Assembly: GCF_000243135.2 (NCBI RefSeq)
Contig: NC_019903.1
Coordinates: 2,332,001-2,396,000, forward strand
DNA: 64,000 nt
Reading direction: 5' to 3'
Source: Desulfitobacterium dichloroeliminans LMG P-21439
GTDB lineage: Bacteria > Bacillota > Desulfitobacteriia > Desulfitobacteriales > Desulfitobacteriaceae
The notes beneath the pieces are model-generated. The model did not search any database. It had not been told where the DNA came from and saw nothing but the letters and a program-made list of their open reading frames with translations. This document shows positions 25,514 through 33,925 of the stretch, in pieces. Both the position numbers and the translations under genes were made by a program. Each line of letters opens with the position of its first letter. The first letter of the stretch is position 1.

Positions 25514-25669
25514 ACTCCAACTCCTACTTATTTATGACAAATTTCCTAGTATCGTAAAACAATCTAGAAAACTATATACTTTTTCGACTAAATCCCCCCA
25601 TATCCTCTTCAGTTTTCACCGCAGAAAATATTTTCCCTTTAGTCCTATGACCCTGATCCAAATATTTTA

Positions 25670-25698
25670 TTGACAATTTCTCTTGGTTTGCATATAAT
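25670..25698 (+). promoter_or_regulatory. Consensus promoter of tRNA-Leu
   Basis: TTGACA (25670-25675), 17-base spacer and TATAAT (25693-25698), a full sigmaA consensus. The tRNA starts at 25710. Confidence 0.9.
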
Positions 25699-25709
25699 AA
25701 TTACGTTAC

Positions 25710-25796
25710 GCGGTCGTGGCGGAACTGGCAGACGCGCTAGGTTCAGGTCCTAGTGCTCGCAAGGGCATGGAGGTTCAAGTCCTCTCGACCGCACCA
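25710..25796 (+). tRNA. tRNA-Leu (anticodon CAG)
   Basis: An 87-base class II tRNA with acceptor stem GCGGTCG/CGACCGC, a long variable arm (TGCTCGCAAGGGCA), T loop GTTCAAGTC and encoded CCA. The anticodon stem CTAGG/CCTAG frames the loop TTCAGGT, giving CAG, which reads CUG. Confidence 0.97.
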
Positions 25797-25807
25797 TATT
25801 AGAATTT

Positions 25808-25836
25808 AACTCCTTGAATATTCAAGGAGTTTTTCG
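25808..25836 (+). terminator. Terminator of tRNA-Leu
   Basis: A 24-base perfect palindrome (25808-25831, AACTCCTTGAAT and its complement) followed by TTTTTC. Confidence 0.85.
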
Positions 25837-25894
25837 TTATCCCTCGGTGAAGGGGCCAAGCTTCACTGTATGGATTTGCTTTTTGTTTGACACG

Positions 25895-27094
25895 TCAGGG
25901 AACTTCATTTATCTTCTGCTTTGCCCGTTCTTTGACCTCATCATAAACATGCTTAAGGGGCTCACCTGAACTCTGGGCAAGTTTGCGACAATCCTCATAT
26001 TCCGGGCTTACTGTGCAAATTTTCTCTTCAAAAGTAGCAATTTTTGCTTTAGCTGAACCATATTTTGTTTCTAATGTGATAAACTCATAAGGAAGCATAT
26101 ATTTCTTAATCGGATAGACCCGTAGACCAAGGGTGGTAGTTTCTGTAAAGAGAATCTGACGAATCGCGGTTAGTTTATATGGTGGAATTTGTACCGTCAA
26201 CATCACCGCAGGGCGATTCTTTTTCATCTGGAGCGTTTGCATATAAACATCCATGGCGCCCGCTGCAAAGAGTTTCTCGTAAAGATAATCATAAAATTCG
26301 GGGTTCATGTCATCAATATTGGCCTCGACGGTCATGGCCTTCCCCTCTTTAACCCCGTGGTATCCCTCACTTTCGCTCACCTCGAGCTCGCCGATGGTCA
26401 ACCGCAAAAGGTTGGGAATGGTCAAATCTTTTTCTCCCGCACCATAGCCTATTCGATCTACTTTGACTAAGGGAATTGACCCAAAGTCTTGACAATATGC
26501 TGTCAACAAGGCAGCTCCAGTGGGAGTAACAAGTTCTCCTTCAATATCACGAGAATAAATCGGCACTCCCCGCAATAATTCCAGAGTTGCGGGAGCCGGT
26601 ACAGGCAAAAGTCCATGGGCAGCTTTAACAAAGCCTTTCCCAACATGAACAGAGGAAGAAAAGACCTTTTCAATTCCTAAACGCCAGAAGCCAATAACTG
26701 CTCCGACGATATCCACTATAGCATCCACTGCTCCAACTTCATGAAAGTGAATCTGATCGATGGTGGTTCCGTGGATCTTTGCTTCTGCTTCGCCTAAGCG
26801 TGTGAAGATAGTCAAACTTTTATCTTTGACGGGATTTGGCAAGGAGCTTCGTTCGATAATGTCTTGGATATCTCTTAAATGCCGATGGACATGTCCCTCC
26901 AAGGATAGAACCTGCACCTTGGTACCACTGATTCCCTGTTTAATCACTTTTTGCTCATAGATCTCATATTCGTCCAAGCCCAAACCTGCTAAATCCCTTT
27001 GTAGAAGCTTAAAATCTAATCCTGCATCTACCAAGGCCCCTAAGAGCATGTCGCCGCTGATTCCCGAGAAACAATCTAAATAAGCTACTTTCAT
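25895..27094 (-). CDS. larC: Nickel pincer cofactor biosynthesis protein LarC
   Basis: Nickel insertase (a CTP-dependent cyclometallase) that completes the nickel-pincer nucleotide cofactor of lactate racemase-type enzymes. The 399-residue protein begins MKVAYLDCFSGISGDM and has IHFHEVGAVDAIVDIVG, HGLLPVPAPATLELL, ELVTPTGAALLTAY and VEANIDDMNPEFYDYL, all LarC marks. It is one continuous frame; in Lactobacillus the gene needs a programmed frameshift. ATG 27094 follows AAGGAG. No larA, larB or larE lies in the window, so the enzyme that uses the cofactor is unknown. Confidence 0.94.
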   Translation of the reverse strand: MKVAYLDCFSGISGDMLLGALVDAGLDFKLLQRDLAGLGLDEYEIYEQKVIKQGISGTKVQVLSLEGHVHRHLRDIQDIIERSSLPNPVKDKSLTIFTRLGEAEAKIHGTTIDQIHFHEVGAVDAIVDIVGAVIGFWRLGIEKVFSSSVHVGKGFVKAAHGLLPVPAPATLELLRGVPIYSRDIEGELVTPTGAALLTAYCQDFGSIPLVKVDRIGYGAGEKDLTIPNLLRLTIGELEVSESEGYHGVKEGKAMTVEANIDDMNPEFYDYLYEKLFAAGAMDVYMQTLQMKKNRPAVMLTVQIPPYKLTAIRQILFTETTTLGLRVYPIKKYMLPYEFITLETKYGSAKAKIATFEEKICTVSPEYEDCRKLAQSSGEPLKHVYDEVKERAKQKINEVP

Positions 27095-27231
27095 TTCAAA
27101 TCTCCTTAGTAATTTTCTTGCAATTTGTATTTTGCTACTTTATACTAGGTCAGGCTGATAATATTCTGCCCTCTCAAGGTCGAATCCTCCCATTTTTCTT
27201 TCTTTTTTACAAAAGAGGAGTGGTCTCGTCA

Positions 27232-27663
27232 ATGAATGTCGCGTTTTTCTTAATACCAAAACAAGATGTGATTTACCTCAAAATCAATTCTACCATGCGC
27301 CAAGCTATTGAGAAGATGGAATTCCACCGTTATTCAGCAATTCCTCTTATCGATGAGCAGGGGTGTTATCAGGGAACGATTACTGAAGGCGATCTTTTAT
27401 GGAAGCTCAAAAACACTCCAGGTCTTGAATTTCATAACACCCACACTATACGACTCACCGAAGTCGAACAGCATATTCAAAACCATCCGGTGTCGATCAA
27501 CGCCCGAATGGAAGACCTTATCTCGCGGGCTGTGGAGCAAAACTTTATTCCTGTCGTCGATGATCAGCAGATCTTCATTGGCCTCGTGCGCCGCCGGGAA
27601 ATTCTCGAATTCTGCTCTAAAGCCTTGGGTAAGCTGGAATCATACGAACCAAATGATATGTAG
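27232..27663 (+). CDS. CBS-domain pair protein
   Basis: A 143-residue stand-alone protein of two CBS motifs: residues about 15-65 (MRQAIEKMEFHRYSAIPLIDEQG, GTITEGDLLWKL) and 85-138 (INARMEDLISRAVEQNFIPVVDD, FIGLVRRREILEF). CBS pairs usually bind adenosine nucleotides and act as energy or ligand sensors; here there is no effector domain. ATG 27232 is chosen with AGAGGAG about 11 bases upstream; the frame is open back to 27118. The partner protein is not evident. Confidence 0.85.
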   Translation: MNVAFFLIPKQDVIYLKINSTMRQAIEKMEFHRYSAIPLIDEQGCYQGTITEGDLLWKLKNTPGLEFHNTHTIRLTEVEQHIQNHPVSINARMEDLISRAVEQNFIPVVDDQQIFIGLVRRREILEFCSKALGKLESYEPNDM

Positions 27664-27685
27664 CACTAGTTGAATAGTTTTATAG

Positions 27686-27732
27686 AAAAAGGCATCACTC
27701 ATTGTTAAGAACAATAAGGATGCCTTTTTTAA
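27686..27732. terminator. Bidirectional terminator between CBS gene and SDR gene
   Basis: AAAAAGGCATC (27686-27696) pairs with GATGCCTTTTT (27719-27729); a second short pair ATTGTT/AACAAT closes the loop. A and T runs on both sides serve both converging genes. Confidence 0.85.
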
Positions 27733-27757
27733 ATCAAAGGAAAGAGAATACGGGCGA

Positions 27758-28498
27758 TCAGATGAAGTTACCTCCGTCGACCACCCAAGTTTGTCCAGTG
27801 ACAAATCCTGCCTGTGCGACCAGAGAATAGGCAACCTCTGCGACATCTTCTGGGGTGCACACTCTTTGTAAAGGTGTTCCTTCAGCCATTCTTGTGATAT
27901 GATCTTCATTCCCTTTTATCCAACGGGTCAAAACGACTCCGGGAGCAACAGAATTAACGCGAACTTCGGGAGCAAGAACTCTGGCTAAGGATTTTGTGAC
28001 ACTGATTTCCGCTGCTTTGGAAGCACAATAAGCGATGGAACTACCCAATCCTGTCAGCCCGGCAATGGAGGTTATGTTCACAATACAGCCTTTTTGCATT
28101 TTTAAGGCTTCCGCCGCTGCACGGCAGACATTAAATACCCCTTTGACATTTACATTGAAAATGTCGTCCCAATATTCATCCTTCATACCTTCTAAATCAG
28201 CGTGCTGCACAAAATATGTCATCCCGGCACTATTCACAAGGATATCGAGTTGCCCAAAATCCTCAACTACTTGCTTGACCATCTCTCTGACTTCCTGATC
28301 CTTGGCTATATTGGCTCGATAGATCCGACAGGATACATTAAGCTCTTTAATCTCATCGCGAGTTTTTTCGGCATCTTCCAAAGACCGCGAATAATTAATC
28401 GCAATGCGAACTCCTGCTTGGGCAAGTTTTAAGGCGATTGCTCGACCAATTCCTGTGGCACCGCCGGTGATTAGGGCTGTTTTATCTTGTAACATCAT
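27758..28498 (-). CDS. Short-chain dehydrogenase/reductase (FabG-like)
   Basis: A 246-residue NAD(P)-dependent oxidoreductase. The Rossmann motif TGGATGIGRAIALKL is at residues 11-25, NSAG at about 90, the catalytic Ser in VNITSIAGL, and the Tyr/Lys pair in YCASK. The C-terminus has FVTGQTWVVDGG, usual for the classical family. Many such genes are named 3-oxoacyl-ACP reductase, but this one is not beside fatty acid genes, so the substrate is open. ATGs at 28498 and 28495 both fit the AAGGAGG site. Confidence 0.88.
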   Translation of the reverse strand: MMLQDKTALITGGATGIGRAIALKLAQAGVRIAINYSRSLEDAEKTRDEIKELNVSCRIYRANIAKDQEVREMVKQVVEDFGQLDILVNSAGMTYFVQHADLEGMKDEYWDDIFNVNVKGVFNVCRAAAEALKMQKGCIVNITSIAGLTGLGSSIAYCASKAAEISVTKSLARVLAPEVRVNSVAPGVVLTRWIKGNEDHITRMAEGTPLQRVCTPEDVAEVAYSLVAQAGFVTGQTWVVDGGNFI

Positions 28499-28653
28499 CT
28501 GTACCTCCTTAGTTAGCTATCAAGAGCTTGTTTTTCCAGTATAGCCTAGAAAGAGTAGCCATTCAAGGGTATTCTAAGCCTGAATTGCCTTTTACGTATC
28601 CTTTTCCTCAGCCATGGAATACTAATTATAAGAATACGCAAAGGACTGATTTC

Positions 28654-29685
28654 ATGGCTTCTATTGATGTTACCCCCTTAACCTCCACAGATTTACCTCC
28701 GCTGCTAACGGGAGTAGAAGCTCCAGCTTCTAACCCCGTTATTTCTTTTCCTGAATTACTCATCGTCGAAGAAAAGCTACGGGAATCCTTTCAGCGAGCA
28801 GGTGGCACGATCAAGGACTCCTGTCTGCAGCTGCTCTCCTCAGGAGGCAAGCGGTTGAGACCTCTCTTAACTCTACAGAGTGCTCAGTGCTTTGGCACTC
28901 TCAATATAGCCACTATTGATGCTGCGGTCGCCGCTGAATTGATTCATATGGCCTCCCTGATTCATGATGATGTCATTGACCACTCAGATCTAAGGCGAGG
29001 GGTCCGGACAATCAATTCCCAGCAAGGAAACCAAGTTGCTGTTTTGGCGGGTGATTATGTATTTGCCGAAGCCTTTCGTATCTTAGCGAGTAATCATCTG
29101 CTCACGTGTATGTCCTATCTTGTGGAGGCTATTCAAGCCATGTGCCACGGAGAGGTTCAACAAGCCTCCGAACACTATAATTTGACAATTGACCCTAGTC
29201 AATACTTTACCCGAATCGCGCAAAAAACCGGAATTCTTTTGTCAAGCTGTTGTGCCTCTGGTGCTGCCAGTGCCGGTGCCAGCCAAGCGGAAGTCGAATG
29301 CCTGGGGCTTTATGGCATGAACCTCGGATATGCCTATCAAATCATTGACGACATTCTGGATTTCACAGGTAATCCCCTTACTACGGGGAAGCCCGTAGCC
29401 GCTGATCTTAGCAACGGCAATATCACCTTGCCCGTGATCTATCTTCTAGAAAAGCCTCTCTACGGTCCTTGGGCGGCCGAAATCCTTCAGAAAAAGGAAC
29501 GATCTCCTCGGGATAGCCAGAAAATACTTCAGGCTTTAATCTCTTCTGAAGCTCTGGATGAAGCCTTTACCACAGCCTTGTATTGTGCTCAGACTGCAGT
29601 TGCATCCTTAAACTTTCTTCCCTCGTCACCAGCCAAAACCTTCCTCATCAAGCTCGCTCATACTATCCTTTATCGCAAGGCTTAG
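28654..29685 (+). CDS. Polyprenyl diphosphate synthase (first of two in the window)
   Basis: A 343-residue trans-prenyltransferase that extends allylic diphosphates with IPP. It has GGKRLRPLLTLQSA, the first Asp-rich motif LIHDDVIDHSDLRRG and the second IIDDILDF, so it should be active; small residues before the first motif fit a long-chain product. ATG 28654 is chosen with AAAGGACTGA upstream. It converges with a DUF2600 gene, the stops one base apart and no terminator between. In Bacillus, a heptaprenyl diphosphate synthase feeds the DUF2600 enzyme YtpB, so a terpene role is plausible here. A quinone side-chain role is the alternative. Confidence 0.85.
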   Translation: MASIDVTPLTSTDLPPLLTGVEAPASNPVISFPELLIVEEKLRESFQRAGGTIKDSCLQLLSSGGKRLRPLLTLQSAQCFGTLNIATIDAAVAAELIHMASLIHDDVIDHSDLRRGVRTINSQQGNQVAVLAGDYVFAEAFRILASNHLLTCMSYLVEAIQAMCHGEVQQASEHYNLTIDPSQYFTRIAQKTGILLSSCCASGAASAGASQAEVECLGLYGMNLGYAYQIIDDILDFTGNPLTTGKPVAADLSNGNITLPVIYLLEKPLYGPWAAEILQKKERSPRDSQKILQALISSEALDEAFTTALYCAQTAVASLNFLPSSPAKTFLIKLAHTILYRKA

Positions 29686-29686
29686 T

Positions 29687-30751
29687 TCACAGCATCCCCT
29701 TACCACGCAATCTCTTACATATCGAATAGAGAATTTTAACCTTTATCCCCCCCGCCCGTATCAGCCTTTGGGTCACTTGGGTACATTCTTGAGAACTTCC
29801 TTTAGGGTCAGATAGGTACATCGCCATTAATCCCTGAACTATTGCTTCATGAAATTTGGGATAGTTCAGCCCCCTTATTTGCAGGTAGGAAACTTCTACA
29901 AAATGCTTTAGCCGTTCTTCTCGTTCTCTTGGCGAGGGGTAATACTCCACAAAGTTTAATTGAGAGGTTTCTCTATCTTCTTCGAGGTCGATAAAATAAT
30001 CTAAGAGTATATGTAATCCGGCAATCCAGGGGAAGTACGCATTCTTAGCCTGCTTCACATCGCTCTCTGTCAAATCCGGACTGTAGGCAAGGGCAAAGAG
30101 ATAAAAAATCCCTAGGGTTGATCCCGTAGCTGCCGCCAGCTCCCAAGGCGACAGCCCGGGATAATTGCTCAAAAGCTGATTCAACCACCTTAACATCTTC
30201 TCTTCACGTACAGATGGCTGAAGGTGCTTGGTCGTTTGAAGCATAGCATAAAGCTCTGCCAACTCAAGCATAGATCCCTTAATTGTGGGATAGGAAGGCA
30301 AATCCTGCACCCTCCTCTGACAGGTCTGAACAAGTGCCTTTAGATACCCCCCATCCTCATGATATGGATAATAGGCATAATAATCAGAGCACTTCGCGTT
30401 AGCATCTAATGCTTCTGTCATGGCTAAATGTAATTGTCCATAAGCTAATTCATCATGTATCTCTAACGCATCGACCAGATTATCTAGATAGTCACTGATG
30501 GTTTGGTAGGCAACTACAAACTCAATGACCTCTTTTGTTCTTACCCCGGGATACAAGGCATAAATACTTCCGCCTAGACAGTGGAATTCTTTATGCCTAA
30601 TACTAGCGATTGCTTGATCCGCCAGTACTTGATCTGGGCAGTGGCTTGCTCTGTGTTCCCAATCTTGCAGTTGCGACTTCACCTCAGGAAACACAGTTCT
30701 GATAAAAGAATAAATCAACCGGGGATTAGAAACTTGCTTAGCGATCTCCAC
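29687..30751 (-). CDS. DUF2600 protein, tetraprenyl-beta-curcumene synthase (YtpB)-like
   Basis: A 354-residue mostly helical protein without signal or clear membrane segment. It matches the DUF2600 pattern: IRHKEFHCLGGSIYALYP near residue 50, the Asp-rich TISDYLDNLVDALE near 83, and LHILLDYFIDLEEDRE near 240. In Bacillus subtilis YtpB, a family member cyclises C35 prenyl diphosphate to a sesquarterpene. Two Asp-rich segments are kept, so catalysis is likely, but the product is unknown. It converges with a prenyl synthase gene that could supply substrate. Confidence 0.8.
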   Translation of the reverse strand: MEIAKQVSNPRLIYSFIRTVFPEVKSQLQDWEHRASHCPDQVLADQAIASIRHKEFHCLGGSIYALYPGVRTKEVIEFVVAYQTISDYLDNLVDALEIHDELAYGQLHLAMTEALDANAKCSDYYAYYPYHEDGGYLKALVQTCQRRVQDLPSYPTIKGSMLELAELYAMLQTTKHLQPSVREEKMLRWLNQLLSNYPGLSPWELAAATGSTLGIFYLFALAYSPDLTESDVKQAKNAYFPWIAGLHILLDYFIDLEEDRETSQLNFVEYYPSPREREERLKHFVEVSYLQIRGLNYPKFHEAIVQGLMAMYLSDPKGSSQECTQVTQRLIRAGGIKVKILYSICKRLRGKGML

Positions 30752-30896
30752 GAATACACTTCCTCAACGAATTCGATTTCGCTCCCGTTTATTGAGTTGA
30801 GTACTTATCATCGAATCCTTTTTCCCATAGTTTAACCAGTACCGCGGCCCCTAATCACTAAGGGTCCTTCTATCGGGAAAATGGCTAAATGACAAA

Positions 30897-30922
30897 GGCA
30901 GACAGCACATCTGCTGTCTGCC
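30897..30922 (-). terminator. Hairpin after tatA (probable terminator)
   Basis: A perfect 10-base-pair stem (30897-30906 with 30913-30922) and a 6-base loop. On the minus strand it follows the tatA stop at 30955; the T run after it is short (TTTGTC). Confidence 0.6.
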
Positions 30923-30954
30923 CTCCCCAATTCCTTGGACACCTAAAACCTATC

Positions 30955-31146
30955 TTAAACTTCTTTACTTTCAACGCGATCTTTCTTTTCTTCTTCTTCG
31001 CCATTGGTTGCTGATTTAAACTCAGAAATTCCTCTCCCTAAGGCTTTACCTAATTCAGGGAGCTTTCCAGGCCCAAAAATAACTAATGCAATAACTAAAA
31101 CAATAATCATCACCGTCGGGGTTATTACACCAAAAGTCACAAGCAT
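30955..31146 (-). CDS. tatA: Twin-arginine translocase subunit TatA
   Basis: A 63-residue protein with one N-terminal membrane helix ([14 protein letters not shown]), the hinge [14 protein letters not shown], an amphipathic helix and an acidic tail, as in TatA/TatE. It forms the pore-like part of the Tat exporter for folded proteins such as Fe-S enzymes. ATG 31146 follows GGAGGTG at five bases; the longer frame from 31236 is not needed. The tatB-like and tatC genes are far away at 48309-49478. A Tat substrate is encoded at 46272-46946. Confidence 0.92.
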   Translation of the reverse strand: MLVTFGVITPTVMIIVLVIALVIFGPGKLPELGKALGRGISEFKSATNGEEEEKKDRVESKEV

Positions 31147-31340
31147 CTCGACACCTCCAAAATCACATATCCCATAAGCCCAATATACCATAACTAACAA
31201 CTTGAACAAAATCTGAGAACGCAAATGGTATTCCATTATTTCTTACTTATTATCGTACATGATTATGTCTATTATTTCAATATGATTTAATTGATATCGC
31301 AAAAATGAGCCTCTTACAGGCTCACTCTTCACTGGAAGAC

Positions 31341-32108
31341 TCACTCATCATTGAGATTGCTAAAAAGCTCTTCATAGCCTAGATACAAACTCCAAATGAC
31401 ATCCCAAAGCTCTCCCTCTGCTTCTGTCACCCTTAGACCTAGTTCTTTCGCCTCTTGACGTCCGATTGGGTAACCATGCGAGAAATAGCCTTCTGTTAAA
31501 GCTTGGGTGACGATCGGGACGAGTTCGGGGGTCTCCTTTAACATATACCGCGATAAAAGAGCTTCGGCGTATTGATGAGAGGCCTTGAGAGCTTTCTCAT
31601 AATCGCCAATTAACCAAGGGTCAAGTTTGTTTAACATCGGAGTAATAATTCCGGTAACCAGCTCAGGATTAGGATTATTTTCAATAGATCGTTGCAAATA
31701 ATCAATACAATACCGTATGGCTTGAACCGGCACCCAAAGATCCTTATATATGGGATGCTTGATGAGCGGATCTATTGGTCCGAGCTCAGAGAAAGGCCCC
31801 ATCACGACCTCATCGGCGCCAAGAACTAGCATCGAGGCCGCAGATTTGGCCACAAAAGGAACAATCACTCCAAATTCATTGCAAAACTCACGGACCAGCA
31901 TAACAACCTTATACGGAGTGTCCACTGCTCCCCCATAACTGTGCAAAAGCAAATCAATTTTCTCTGTATGGCCGATAACTTTGAGTTGCTCGTAGAGGGG
32001 CACCAGAATACTATCGTCCAGAGGTGTATAAGCAAAATAGACTAGCACCTTTGAACCTCTAATTTGTTCGAGCTGTTCTAGATAATGAATTCTCTCATTC
32101 GTATCCAT
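31341..32108 (-). CDS. ClpP-fold serine protease, SDH/SppA-like
   Basis: A 255-residue protein of the SDH proteinase family (ClpP/crotonase fold). LLLHSYGGAVDTPYK near residue 55 gives the oxyanion-hole glycines, AKSAASMLVLGAD near residue 88 gives the predicted nucleophile Ser, and GPFSELGPIDPLI follows. No signal peptide or membrane segment is present, unlike membrane-bound SppA or NfeD proteases. Substrates are unknown. ATG 32108 follows a GGGGGATCTT site. It lies alone upstream of tatA and downstream of the heme gene block. Confidence 0.82.
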   Translation of the reverse strand: MDTNERIHYLEQLEQIRGSKVLVYFAYTPLDDSILVPLYEQLKVIGHTEKIDLLLHSYGGAVDTPYKVVMLVREFCNEFGVIVPFVAKSAASMLVLGADEVVMGPFSELGPIDPLIKHPIYKDLWVPVQAIRYCIDYLQRSIENNPNPELVTGIITPMLNKLDPWLIGDYEKALKASHQYAEALLSRYMLKETPELVPIVTQALTEGYFSHGYPIGRQEAKELGLRVTEAEGELWDVIWSLYLGYEELFSNLNDE

Positions 32109-32237
32109 AAGATCCCCCCATGGCCAAAATTATATTCCATATTATTCCATCACTCCGATCCCTGTGACTCTTCCGTTTAATATTACGGCGAAAGGACTTT
32201 ACTCTAATTCCATCTATTGAATGGTTATTTCTTATTA

Positions 32238-32281
32238 ATAAAATAAAGGCATTAGGATTTTACATCCCAATGCCTTTATTA
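32238..32281 (-). terminator. Terminator at the end of the heme-cytochrome gene block
   Basis: AATAAAGGCATT (32242-32253) pairs with AATGCCTTTATT (32269-32280), extended inward by GGA/TCC after one mismatch. It follows the diheme cytochrome stop codon at 32313 on the minus strand. Confidence 0.8.
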
Positions 32282-32312
32282 AGTAGAATTAATATTTCTA
32301 GACGCCAGATAC

Positions 32313-32597
32313 TTAATCCGGTAAATTATAGTTCACACTGGATTGGTCGTGGCAAGATTGGCAATAAGCCTTCCCGCCTAAGTCTTGCTTTATATGGCAT
32401 TCATAACACTGTTCTTGGGGATTTTGATTGTTTAATACCGCAAATCCATGACCTTTTTCCCCGCTAAGCCACTCTTCCTTCGGAATAGCAGCATGAGGAT
32501 TATTCGGGTCATGGCCTTGGGAGACAAAAATGACTGTAATTAAAGCAACTAAAAGACCTACAGAAATCAACGCTCGTAGTACTTTCTTTCCTTCCAT
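32313..32597 (-). CDS. Small membrane-anchored diheme cytochrome c
   Basis: A 94-residue protein: an N-terminal membrane anchor (VLRALISVGLLVALITVIFV), then an outer-face domain with two heme c motifs, CYECH and CQSCH, near residues 65-85. Other His residues (HDPNNPHAAI, GHGF) could be distal ligands. The size is far below that of NapC/NrfH proteins, and I know no named family for it. ATG 32597 follows AAAGGAGAGG, 24 bases after hemL, so it is last gene of the heme operon. Its placement with heme synthesis and cytochrome c assembly genes suggests an electron-carrying role in respiration. Confidence 0.82.
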   Translation of the reverse strand: MEGKKVLRALISVGLLVALITVIFVSQGHDPNNPHAAIPKEEWLSGEKGHGFAVLNNQNPQEQCYECHIKQDLGGKAYCQSCHDQSSVNYNLPD

Positions 32598-32621
32598 TCA
32601 ATCCCTCTCCTTTAAGCGAGT

Positions 32622-33914
32622 CTAACGCAAGGACTTTAGAACTTCCCTGGCCTGTTCTAGAGTATAATCTAGATCAGCATCATTGTGAGCAGTAGAAAGG
32701 AATACTGCCTCATATTGACTTGGCGCTAAATAGACTCCTTTTTCTAGCATTCCGCGAAAGAATGCTGCAAAGCGTTGACTATCAGAAGTACAAGCGCTCT
32801 TAAAGTCGATGACCGGCTGATTAGTAAAGAAAGCAGAGAACATGGCTCCGACGGAATTCACCCATATCGGGAGCTGCAATTCTTGAGCAATAGCCTTCAA
32901 GCCCTCAGCCAAACGGGTAGTTTTGCGCTCCAGTTCCTCATAGACGCCATCCTCTTGCAATAGCCGCAAAGTAGCAAGGCCGGCTGCCATAGCTAAAGGA
33001 TTGCCGGATAAGGTTCCGGCTTGATAAATAGGGCCACTAGGTGCTACCTGCTCCATGAATTTTCTTTTTCCTCCATAGGCTGCCACCGGTAAGCCCCCGC
33101 CGATAATTTTGCCTAAACAAGTTATATCAGGATCGATATTGAATCGTCCTTGTGCTCCCCCATAACTCACTCTAAAGCCTGTCATAACTTCATCAAGGAT
33201 AAGCAAGCTGCCATATTCTTGAGTCAGTTGACGTAAACCCTCTAAAAAGCCGGGTTGTGGTAAAACAACTCCCATATTGCCGGCGACGGGCTCCACAATT
33301 ACCGCTGCAATATCGTCCCCATAGAGTTTAAAGATCTCTGCTAATCCCTCTAAATCATTATATTGAGCAGCAAGAGTCTCTGTGGCAATAGAGGCCGGTA
33401 CACCTGGAGAAGTAGGCACCCCAAAGGTTAAAGCGCCACTACCCGCTTTAATCAGCAAGGAATCCCCGTGTCCATGATAGCACCCTTCAAATTTCACAAT
33501 CTTATTGCGTCCCGTTACACCGCGTGCTAAACGCAAGGCACTCATGGTGGCCTCTGTCCCAGAGTTCACCATCCGCACCATTTCCATGGAAGGGAACGCT
33601 TTGATTACTTCTTCGGCAAGATCTGTTTCGATTTCTGTAGGAGCACCATAGCTGGTCCCACCCTCAGCAGCCTTTTTAATCGCTTCAACGACGACCGGAT
33701 GGGCATGACCAAGAATCAACGGGCCCCAAGACAGAACATAGTCCAAATAGGAGTTGCCGTCAATATCCCATAATCGTGCACCCTGCCCACGTTCGATAAA
33801 CACAGGCTCCCGTCCCACGGATTTATAAGCCCGGACTGGAGAATTAACCCCACCCGGCAGGACAAGATTAGCCCGAGCAAAAGCTTCTTTGCTGCGTTTG
33901 TCTTGGAAACTCAA
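32622..33914 (-). CDS. hemL: Glutamate-1-semialdehyde 2,1-aminomutase HemL
   Basis: PLP enzyme that turns glutamate-1-semialdehyde into 5-aminolevulinate, second step of C5 tetrapyrrole synthesis. The 430-residue protein has [10 protein letters not shown], the PLP-lysine segment [26 protein letters not shown] and [14 protein letters not shown]. It starts with TTG at 33914, supported by AGGAGG seven bases upstream, and lies 11 bases after ahbAB. Its partner HemA is coded further up the same block. Confidence 0.96.
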   Translation of the reverse strand: MSFQDKRSKEAFARANLVLPGGVNSPVRAYKSVGREPVFIERGQGARLWDIDGNSYLDYVLSWGPLILGHAHPVVVEAIKKAAEGGTSYGAPTEIETDLAEEVIKAFPSMEMVRMVNSGTEATMSALRLARGVTGRNKIVKFEGCYHGHGDSLLIKAGSGALTFGVPTSPGVPASIATETLAAQYNDLEGLAEIFKLYGDDIAAVIVEPVAGNMGVVLPQPGFLEGLRQLTQEYGSLLILDEVMTGFRVSYGGAQGRFNIDPDITCLGKIIGGGLPVAAYGGKRKFMEQVAPSGPIYQAGTLSGNPLAMAAGLATLRLLQEDGVYEELERKTTRLAEGLKAIAQELQLPIWVNSVGAMFSAFFTNQPVIDFKSACTSDSQRFAAFFRGMLEKGVYLAPSQYEAVFLSTAHNDADLDYTLEQAREVLKSLR

Positions 33915-33925
33915 GAAAAACCCTC

